A stretch of 10,104 bases of DNA from Planctomycetota bacterium (GTDB lineage: Bacteria; Planctomycetota; Planctomycetia; Planctomycetales; Planctomycetaceae): NCBI GenBank assembly GCA_024278285.1, contig JAJRTM010000102.1:1-10104 (forward strand), given 5' to 3'. Both the position numbers and the translations under genes were made by a program. This document shows, one piece after another, positions 1 through 5,083 of the stretch. The notes beneath the pieces were generated by a model, which saw only the letters and a list, made by a program, of their open reading frames with translations, was not told where the DNA came from and ran no database searches. Numbering within the stretch: the stretch's first letter is position 1; each line of letters starts with the position of its first letter.

Positions 1-244
1 AAGCAGCCGAAGCAGCAATCACCTGCTTGCGATTTTCAGATGGGTTGAGAATGACAGAAAACTCACAAGCCATCGCGCGGGTCGCCAGCCGGACCGTATC
101 TCCAGATTCAGGAGCAACATTCTGCTCCACCAATTCATCCGCCAGCCGCTCCCCCGCCTGCGCAATCTGTTTACGAGCAGCCGCCCCGGAAAGAAACTCC
201 CGCCGACTCGAACCAGATGATTTTTGGTGAGATTCATCATTCAT
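1..244 (-). CDS. FAD:protein FMN transferase (ApbE family), N-terminal part only
   Basis: Translating the minus strand from the ATG at 244-242 gives 81 codons with no stop before the window edge, so the gene is cut off. Residues 52-68 ([17 protein letters not shown]) resemble the start of the ApbE flavin-transferase domain, where the family usually reads close to MGTxYSV. ApbE enzymes covalently attach FMN from FAD to Ser/Thr of flavoproteins such as NqrB/NqrC and RnfG/RnfD; many are exported. Residues 13-18 (SRREFL) look like a twin-arginine motif, but the following stretch ([18 protein letters not shown]) is charged and not hydrophobic, so a working Tat signal is doubtful. The ATG at 244 is chosen over the downstream in-frame Met58 because Met58 lies inside the domain. 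There is no good Shine-Dalgarno sequence upstream. Only the N-terminus is visible, so the flavin-binding and Mg-binding residues cannot be checked. Confidence 0.72.
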   Translation of the reverse strand, partial: MNDESHQKSSGSSRREFLSGAAARKQIAQAGERLADELVEQNVAPESGDTVRLATRAMACEFSVILNPSENRKQVIAASAA

Positions 245-275
245 TTGCAGAGCTTTTGTAAAGGAATATTTGAGA

Positions 276-339
276 GTAGGGTGCGTCGTGACGCACCTTT
301 TCACGCATGCTTCATTTGGTGCGTTACAACGCACCCTAC
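276..339. repeat. Inverted repeat made of two hairpin-forming arms
   Basis: Two 22-base arms (276-297 and 318-339) are inverted copies matching at 20 of 22 positions, separated by 20 bases. Each arm is itself palindromic: left GGTGCGTC-GT-GACGCACC (280-297), right GGTGCGTT-AC-AACGCACC (318-335). The only two differences between the arms are the closing pair of the inner stem, C-G on the left and T-A on the right, so pairing is preserved. The element fills most of the gap between the dehydrogenase stop (359) and the FMN-transferase start (244). No T-run follows either end, so it is not a standard intrinsic terminator. It resembles a REP- or MITE-type dispersed palindrome; that class is inferred, since no second copy lies in this window. 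Confidence 0.8.
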
Positions 340-358
340 AACTACAACTAACCTACTT

Positions 359-1084
359 TCAGATAAAAGATTGCACGGTCGGCATGATAGTCAGTTCGGG
401 GACGCGGGCTCTTGGGGGGAGGTTGATGACCATGAGGACGGTTGCGGCGACATCTTCTGGTTTGAGGATGATCGCCCGATGTTCATCAGAAACGGGGCTG
501 GGGCGTTTGACCAGAATCGGGGTGTCGACTTCTCCCGGATAAATGTTGGTGACACGAATTCCCTCTTCGCGGACCTCATCGCCGACCGACATTCCCAAAC
601 CGGAAATGGCGAATTTGCTGGCGTTATATCCAACGCCTCCCAACGCAGCGGCTCGCAGTCCAGAGATGGAAGAGATGTTGATAATCAACCCATCGCGGCG
701 GCTTCGCATTTGAGGCAGCGTTTCTCGAATGCAATTGAATGCGCCCGTTGCGTTGACCTGCATCATCTTATCCCAGTCGGCTGGGTCGAGATTGTGCATC
801 ATTCGGTTCGGAACATTGGTCCCTGCACTGTTGATGAGAATATCGATCTGGCCCAACTTTTCGTTTGCCTGTTTAATCAGGTTGGTTGCTTCGTCCCGGT
901 TTCCGACATCAGCAGCGATGGCGAAAATCTGATCGGGATATTGCTCGCAAACCGCTTCGAGTTTTTCCAGATTCCGACCTGCTATAACAACAGATGCCCC
1001 TTGCCGGGCTAACTCGGTTGCAATCGCAGCTCCGATTCCAGAACCACCTCCAGTGATGACGGCTGTTTTATTATTGAGGGTCAT
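359..1084 (-). CDS. Short-chain dehydrogenase/reductase (classical SDR, NADP-type)
   Basis: A 241-residue protein, the usual length for a classical SDR: a soluble Rossmann-fold NAD(P)-dependent oxidoreductase. Visible motifs are the cofactor loop TGGGSGIG (11-18), Arg37 after the second strand (AGRN, favouring NADPH), ADV (58-60), NSAG (85-88), Asn111, and the catalytic set Ser139 in NISSISG, Tyr153 and Lys157 in YNASK, followed by YPGEVDTP (182-189). The C-terminus (VPELTIMPT) resembles YdfG-like reductases acting on 3-hydroxy acids or serine, but the substrate cannot be read from sequence. The start at 1084 is preferred over upstream in-frame starts (1114 and 1195), which would overlap the hydrolase gene, because the protein then begins just before the first beta strand and has AAGGA six bases upstream. 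It lies 11 bases behind the hydrolase stop and is probably co-transcribed with it. Confidence 0.93.
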   Translation of the reverse strand: MTLNNKTAVITGGGSGIGAAIATELARQGASVVIAGRNLEKLEAVCEQYPDQIFAIAADVGNRDEATNLIKQANEKLGQIDILINSAGTNVPNRMMHNLDPADWDKMMQVNATGAFNCIRETLPQMRSRRDGLIINISSISGLRAAALGGVGYNASKFAISGLGMSVGDEVREEGIRVTNIYPGEVDTPILVKRPSPVSDEHRAIILKPEDVAATVLMVINLPPRARVPELTIMPTVQSFI

Positions 1085-1090
1085 GGTTTT

Positions 1091-1095
1091 TCCTT
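1091..1095 (-). promoter_or_regulatory. Ribosome binding site deciding the SDR start
   Basis: On the minus strand AAGGA stands six bases before the ATG at 1084. It abuts the hydrolase stop codon (1098-1096), which suggests translational coupling and argues against the longer upstream starts for the dehydrogenase. Confidence 0.65.
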
Positions 1096-3159
1096 TTATT
1101 TTTTGTATTGCCATTGTTCGTTGAAGAAATTTGCATCGACGACTTTGCCGGACCAGAGGGAATCGGGAGCAGTTCGTAAATCGATCACGGCCCAATCAGG
1201 AAGTTTGGGAACTTGCCGGGCATTATTTAAGTAGGCGAATTCTCGGTAAGTGAAGCCGCTGTTGAGGACAATATATTTGGAAGGATTCGCCGGGTTGGGG
1301 TAAATTATAATCGGTGCATGATGAGCCGCATCGTACTTATTGCCGGCGACAACCAGTTCCTGTTGATTCCATTTCAAAGGGAGTTGATCGATAATTTTAG
1401 CCAATGCGGAATTGCTGGAGGGATCGCCGAAATAGATGAGGTGATTATTTTCGATTTGCTCAGCCGTTAGTTCGGTGTCGTTGACAACTTGCGCATCGCC
1501 GCGGAACTGACGTCGCCATTCCTTGATGAAATGATTCTGTTCGGAAACAGACCATTGTCCCAGTTTTTCATTCCAGGCGCTGCCGGTCGGTTTGACGATC
1601 AGAAATGAACTCATAAACGCGTCGTCAATCGGTCCCTGCAGATTATGTTTTTTTTGCAGGCCGTTTGCGGGAGAAGGACCAAGTTGCCATTGATTGCCTT
1701 CCAAATGGAGTTCACAACTCCAGGAACGATCTGTTTCCGGACGCAAGGCAACCAGAATCTGCTTGCCATCGGAAACTTTTGAAGCCTTTGCAGCGTGCAT
1801 CACCAGAGAGACAGGGCGATCCGGGGCAAAGGGGGATTCGCCTGCTTTGAACTTGAGTTTTAATCCGCGAATGTTGCGGGCATCGATTTCGATTTTATTT
1901 TCATCGGGCAGTATTCGGGCAGCGATGCGAGCTTGTGTCCAATGTTCCTGCAATCGCGTCACGGTTAACCAGTGCATGCGATTGTATTTGAGTGTATAAG
2001 TGACGAAGCGGATTTTTTTCGGAACAGAAACTCGCCCTTGCTTGGCGAGGCTTTCCATCTTTGCAGCGATAATTTTCAGGGAATCTTTATGAATAGTATG
2101 TTTTGTTTTTGGGCCGATGATGTGCGTTAAACGCAGGTTTTCTTTTTTGAGGGCCAATTCCATGATATCAGCCGCCTGTTTTTGGATATCCAATTCGCCA
2201 CTGTAAGCGATTGTCGGCAGTTGATATAAATTGGCAGCGTTATTCGTGCAGTCATACATGTGCCAAAGTTTTTTCTCGTACCAGGTGGGAGTCAATGTTT
2301 CCTTCTGGAAGAATTTGAGAAATTCGGGTGTTTCTGAAAAACCTGCACCGGGATTGGCGGCGAAGAACAGGTCTGGATAATGGACCGCCATCTGCCAGCA
2401 ACCGGCTCCGCCCATTGAAAAACCTCGCACACTGATGCGGTCTTCGTCCACCCGATAAAACTGTTTTGCATGCTCAAGAGCTTCGAGGACATCAATTTCC
2501 CCCGCGAATTTGAAGGCGTTGCTGTAACGCCCATACGGATGCAGTACGATCGTGTTGCGTGGTTGAAAACGTCCTTTGCGATTCATTCGCTGGGCAATAA
2601 AAAGTGGTTCGGTGGAACGTTCGCCTCTGCCGTGGAACCATAAATCGAGACGGTATTCCTCTTTCTCTTCAAACGAATAATTGACCGGAATTTCCAGGCC
2701 GTACGGTTGGACGGTTTGATCAATTTGTGAACGGTAACCGCGGACGACAAGCCCGGTTTGTTTTGTCCAGGGGGCATTTCCCTGAAGAAGTGCTTCCGCT
2801 CGTTTGAGTCCTTCAGTCAGCACATTTTTTGCCGTGGTGACATCCCGCTTGGTAAACAGTTCGCGGTGAGCGACGCCGTCCCGAATCGCCCGGGCGAAAA
2901 TTTCGACATCGGGAATGAGAGACCGAACACGTGCATCCTTACTTTTTTTCAGTGTTTCGATTTGTGCATAGAGTTTCCTCTGCCCGGCAAGTAATTCCTG
3001 TTTGTCTGTTCCAGAAAGTTCAATTCCAACTGGCGGAACCTGCCGGACTTGATTGGACAGATTATCTTTCGGACCATCTGCGAGAACCGAATTGGCCTGG
3101 CTGTAATCGACCAGCAAAAGCATTGAAAGAAAGAGGACGCAGTGGATACTGTTTCGCAT
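1096..3159 (-). CDS. Secreted alpha/beta hydrolase (prolyl-oligopeptidase/esterase-like), with unassigned C-terminal region
   Basis: A 687-residue protein. Residues 1-27 form a signal peptide (hydrophobic [11 protein letters not shown], likely cleavage after SQA22 or VLA27), so it is exported. Residues 30-150 are mainly helical and charged. The hydrolase core runs from about 155 to 370: strand IVLHPYG (204-210), nucleophile elbow GFSMGGAG with Ser248 (246-253), candidate acid Asp324 in YSGELD, and candidate His354 or His357 in KTKHTIH. This order fits peptidase-S9 or feruloyl-esterase-like enzymes. Residues 380-687 match nothing I recognise; their position suggests a beta-rich accessory region. 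Substrate is unknown: an ester- or peptide-bond hydrolase is safe, a specific enzyme name is not. It starts at 3159 with no clear Shine-Dalgarno sequence. A TTGACA on the minus strand (3196-3191) lacks a convincing -10 box. The SDR gene follows 11 bases downstream, suggesting a joint catabolic role. Confidence 0.85.
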   Translation of the reverse strand: MRNSIHCVLFLSMLLLVDYSQANSVLADGPKDNLSNQVRQVPPVGIELSGTDKQELLAGQRKLYAQIETLKKSKDARVRSLIPDVEIFARAIRDGVAHRELFTKRDVTTAKNVLTEGLKRAEALLQGNAPWTKQTGLVVRGYRSQIDQTVQPYGLEIPVNYSFEEKEEYRLDLWFHGRGERSTEPLFIAQRMNRKGRFQPRNTIVLHPYGRYSNAFKFAGEIDVLEALEHAKQFYRVDEDRISVRGFSMGGAGCWQMAVHYPDLFFAANPGAGFSETPEFLKFFQKETLTPTWYEKKLWHMYDCTNNAANLYQLPTIAYSGELDIQKQAADIMELALKKENLRLTHIIGPKTKHTIHKDSLKIIAAKMESLAKQGRVSVPKKIRFVTYTLKYNRMHWLTVTRLQEHWTQARIAARILPDENKIEIDARNIRGLKLKFKAGESPFAPDRPVSLVMHAAKASKVSDGKQILVALRPETDRSWSCELHLEGNQWQLGPSPANGLQKKHNLQGPIDDAFMSSFLIVKPTGSAWNEKLGQWSVSEQNHFIKEWRRQFRGDAQVVNDTELTAEQIENNHLIYFGDPSSNSALAKIIDQLPLKWNQQELVVAGNKYDAAHHAPIIIYPNPANPSKYIVLNSGFTYREFAYLNNARQVPKLPDWAVIDLRTAPDSLWSGKVVDANFFNEQWQYKK

Positions 3160-3237
3160 GGGAGAAATATTTTTCTTGGTAATAGTGCCTTGTCAATGAA
3201 ATGCTGCGCAAAACAGGCAGGATATTTTTATCTAACT

Positions 3238-3395
3238 GGGTAGCCCATCCGCTTTTAGCGGTTGGGTTGCGTAGCAACAAGATGCTCGCGCCATGTGGGT
3301 TCCTTTCTCATTGAACGTTTCAATGGTATTGAACGCACATGGTGCGAGCATCTTGTGCCTGGCGGCACCCAACCACTGAAGTGGTCGGGCTACCC
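3238..3395. repeat. 158-base inverted repeat with nested hairpins (REP/MITE-like)
   Basis: Two 65-base arms (3238-3302 and 3331-3395) are inverted copies, starting with GGGTAGCCC and ending with GGGCTACCC. Conserved blocks include TTGGGT, CAAGATGCTCGC and CCATGTG. Between them lie small hairpins whose sequence differs between the arms but whose pairing is intact: left CCGCT-TTT-AGCGG (3249-3261) against right CCACT-GA-AGTGG (3373-3384), and left GTTGC-GTA-GCAAC (3266-3278) against right GTGCC-TGGC-GGCAC (3355-3368). The centre has a further hairpin, CATTGAA-CGT-TTCAATG (3309-3325). There is no reading frame for a transposase inside, so if mobile it would be non-autonomous. It sits in the divergent promoter region of the hydrolase and exported-protein genes. 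Structure is directly visible; the mobile-element class is inference. Confidence 0.85.
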
Positions 3396-3582
3396 TCAAT
3401 CATAAGTGTTTGGTTCCGATTTATCCGGGTGAGTAATTAGTTGTCGATTGTTTGCTTTACTGTATCGTTTTGGCTCTCAGTTGAAAACCGGGCAGAAATG
3501 TTGTTTTTTTCTGATCAGGCAAATTGGAACAACCGATACAATTGATACGGGATCACGAGAGACCTTTGTAATGTGGGTCTAC

Positions 3583-3606
3583 GTAATAATTTGTTGTAAT
3601 AATTAC
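3583..3606. repeat. Direct repeat GTAATAATT x2 with a small palindrome
   Basis: GTAATAATT occurs at 3583-3591 and 3596-3604, 13 bases start to start. The second copy is part of the 11-base palindrome GTAAT-A-ATTAC (3596-3606). It lies about 85-110 bases before the start of the exported-protein gene, where an operator could sit, but such AT-rich words also occur by chance. Confidence 0.3.
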
Positions 3607-3674
3607 AGATTGATTTTGAACAACTAACTGATATTGAACACCGTTAACACGGCGAGCCTTGGGCTCATCCTCAG

Positions 3675-3682
3675 GGAGGGGG
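3675..3682 (+). promoter_or_regulatory. Ribosome binding site of the exported-protein gene
   Basis: The purine run GGAGGGGG ends nine bases before the ATG at 3692. It is a good Shine-Dalgarno match and supports this start, which also gives a complete signal peptide. Confidence 0.65.
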
Positions 3683-3691
3683 AAATAAGAA

Positions 3692-4735
3692 ATGATAATT
3701 AAAACGTTAAAAGGGGCAGCTCTGTTAGCTGCGATTGCATTTTGTGGGAATGGTCAGGTTGAGGCACAACTCGTGCCTGGTACTGGTGCCAAAATGAGTT
3801 CCCAGAGTGATAATTTTGAATCTGGGAATTTCAAATTCTATTACAATCATCCCAAAAGCAGCCGAGAACAAGATGAAAAACTACGTTCTCCGGTTGGTTT
3901 TTCCAACAATAAGAAATGGAGAGAAGGCCCCAAGCGTGGCGTTCCCGATTCAGTTGTACTGGTAAAAACACCTGCTGGCGGGATTGAAGGTTCTCAATTT
4001 TCTCTGGCTGTTAAATCAAAAAATACGGGGATTCCTGGTCGCCTTACTTATAAGCAGCAACAGGATGACCTGCTGTTAGCAACACGGCATATTCCTGTTT
4101 CCTGGAAGCCAAGTTGCGTGGCAAGAATCTATTTTCCTGATTGGGATAAGTGGGAAAATCGCTCCGGTACACATTTTGGGGTCCGTGCCGATTTAAGAAC
4201 AACCATTATGGAAGAAAAGCAAGTGCCGTTTACCGACCCACGTGCTCGAGGTGGTCGAAAAAGCAAGCGAGGAGGCCTGTTTGGTGGCCTGTTCCGAACC
4301 GCGATGGTTGAAAAAGTCGAACCATATTGGCCCGGCATGTTTATTCAGTTCCACAGCAAAACAGATGCAAAGTACGATAAAGATTCTGCGATGATTGTCA
4401 TCCGTGGCGATAAGAACGGAAATATGATTCCTGGGCCGACCATTAATCAGCCTGGCTGGTGGACCCTGGGAATGTCTTTCACTCCTGATGGAGCGGTTCA
4501 TTATTATGCCAGTCCTGGTGTTGATGATTTAACGAAAGCCGATCACTTGAGTTCGCAATATCCTTATGGGTATCGGGCAAAAACATTCACCACGCTCTTC
4601 TTCAATTCCGTGAATATGGATGATGGAAAAACCTGGTCAACCGAATTCATTATCGATGACCCTGCCATTTACTATGCAGGAGGAAACAACCGACAAGCTC
4701 GGTCGAATTCAAGCAGTAACACAAGACGACGTTAA
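3692..4735 (+). CDS. Exported protein of unknown function, possibly a jelly-roll (concanavalin-like) fold
   Basis: A 347-residue protein that I cannot assign to a named family. Residues 1-25 are a signal peptide (hydrophobic GAALLAAIAFC, likely cleavage after VEA25); Cys18 is not in a lipobox, so it is probably soluble or cell-surface rather than a lipoprotein. The mature part is rich in aromatic and beta-type segments (FKFYY 47-51, WKPSCVARIYFPDW 138-151, PGMFIQFHSKTDAKYD 214-229, GWWTLGMSFTPDGAVHYYASPG 255-276, reading across this span), and ends in WSTEFIIDDPAIYY (315-328). That pattern recalls carbohydrate-binding beta-sandwich proteins of the LamG or polysaccharide-lyase type, an inference from texture only. 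A basic Gly/Arg insert (184-202) interrupts it, and the tail is Ser/Asn/Arg-rich. It is a single-gene unit with its own terminator, unrelated by position to the chemotaxis genes behind it. Confidence 0.85.
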   Translation: MIIKTLKGAALLAAIAFCGNGQVEAQLVPGTGAKMSSQSDNFESGNFKFYYNHPKSSREQDEKLRSPVGFSNNKKWREGPKRGVPDSVVLVKTPAGGIEGSQFSLAVKSKNTGIPGRLTYKQQQDDLLLATRHIPVSWKPSCVARIYFPDWDKWENRSGTHFGVRADLRTTIMEEKQVPFTDPRARGGRKSKRGGLFGGLFRTAMVEKVEPYWPGMFIQFHSKTDAKYDKDSAMIVIRGDKNGNMIPGPTINQPGWWTLGMSFTPDGAVHYYASPGVDDLTKADHLSSQYPYGYRAKTFTTLFFNSVNMDDGKTWSTEFIIDDPAIYYAGGNNRQARSNSSSNTRRR

Positions 4736-4765
4736 TAAATCGTTTTGAAGCAACAATAATAAATC

Positions 4766-4801
4766 GCAGAGTCTGATCCTTCATCAGTCTCTGCTTTTTT
4801 T
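4766..4801 (+). terminator. Intrinsic terminator of the exported-protein gene
   Basis: A 12-base stem (GCAGAGTCTGAT at 4766-4777 with ATCAGTCTCTGC at 4783-4794, one T-T mismatch) closes a five-base loop, CCTTC, and is followed at once by seven T residues (4795-4801). It lies 31 bases after the stop codon at 4735, and separates this gene from the chemotaxis operon. Confidence 0.92.
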
Positions 4802-4927
4802 GTGGCTTAACGCAAAGTCGGCAGGTATTCCTTCCGGTCTCGGTATGAGGTTAATAGAGGCTTCTTCAAATAAAAATGGAAAATCATTCAGTGATAACCC
4901 TCAAAATCGATAAAAATCGACCAATGA

Positions 4928-4981
4928 AAGGAAACAGTGCTAGATTTCCTGCTCTGGTTATGACGATAGAATGAAACAGTG
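4928..4981 (+). repeat. Paired direct repeat AAxGAAACAGTG, candidate operator
   Basis: AAGGAAACAGTG (4928-4939) and AATGAAACAGTG (4970-4981) match at 11 of 12 bases and start 42 bases apart, about four helical turns, so both would face the same side of the DNA. They lie 100-155 bases before cheA. Regulator binding is an inference from spacing alone. Confidence 0.4.
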
Positions 4982-4987
4982 TGGTAT

Positions 4988-5018
4988 TCCAATAATTGGA
5001 GACTACTTATTTTTGACA
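4988..5018 (+). promoter_or_regulatory. Palindrome plus TTGACA box, possible cheA promoter
   Basis: The 13-base perfect palindrome TCCAAT-A-ATTGGA (4988-5000) is followed by TTGACA (5013-5018), a consensus -35 hexamer. The matching -10 position (5035-5041) holds only a poor box (GATGAC or ATGACT), so the promoter call is weak. If real, transcription would start about 35-40 bases before cheA. Confidence 0.3.
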
Positions 5019-5083
5019 GATTATGCGAGTTAAGGATGACTCGAAAATTCTTCTTCGGACTCTAGAATAAAGCCGCAGGACGC

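Larger units (their letters stand above)
3160..3691. other. Divergent intergenic region between the hydrolase and the exported-protein gene
   Basis: These 532 bases separate two genes pointing away from each other, so promoters for both should lie here. The main content is the structured repeat at 3238-3395. The remaining 296 bases before the plus-strand gene are AT-rich and carry a 9-base direct repeat and small palindrome (3583-3606). I see no convincing protein-coding frame or RNA gene. Confidence 0.6.
4802..5083 (+). other. Leader region upstream of the cheA operon
   Basis: These 282 bases between the terminator and cheA carry no credible gene. They contain AAAATCGA twice in helical phase (4903-4910 and 4913-4920), a longer repeat pair (4928-4981) and a palindrome with a -35-like box (4988-5018). 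I found no sigma-54 or flagellar sigma-28 consensus that fits. The cheA ribosome binding site is weak: AGGA ends only three bases before the ATG at 5084. Confidence 0.5.

Noticed and set aside
276..339. Intrinsic terminator for the dehydrogenase transcript
   Set aside because: The hairpins have no T-run on either strand, and the double-palindrome form fits a dispersed repeat better.
224..1012. Plus-strand open frame of about 260 codons opposite the dehydrogenase
   Set aside because: It is antisense to a complete SDR gene with all catalytic motifs, and its translation shows no family features.
1085..1195. Longer start for the SDR at 1195 or 1114
   Set aside because: Both would overlap the hydrolase coding end and add residues before the Rossmann strand, while AAGGA sits correctly before 1084.
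3191..3196. TTGACA on the minus strand as the hydrolase promoter
   Set aside because: No acceptable -10 box lies 16-18 bases further on, and the start codon would be almost at the transcription start.
3238..3395. CRISPR array or attachment site
   Set aside because: There are only two arms in inverted, not direct, orientation, and no integrase or cas gene is nearby.
3461..3540. TGTATCG...CGATACA as a long-range inverted repeat
   Set aside because: The arms are only seven bases and over 60 bases apart, within chance expectation for such a region.
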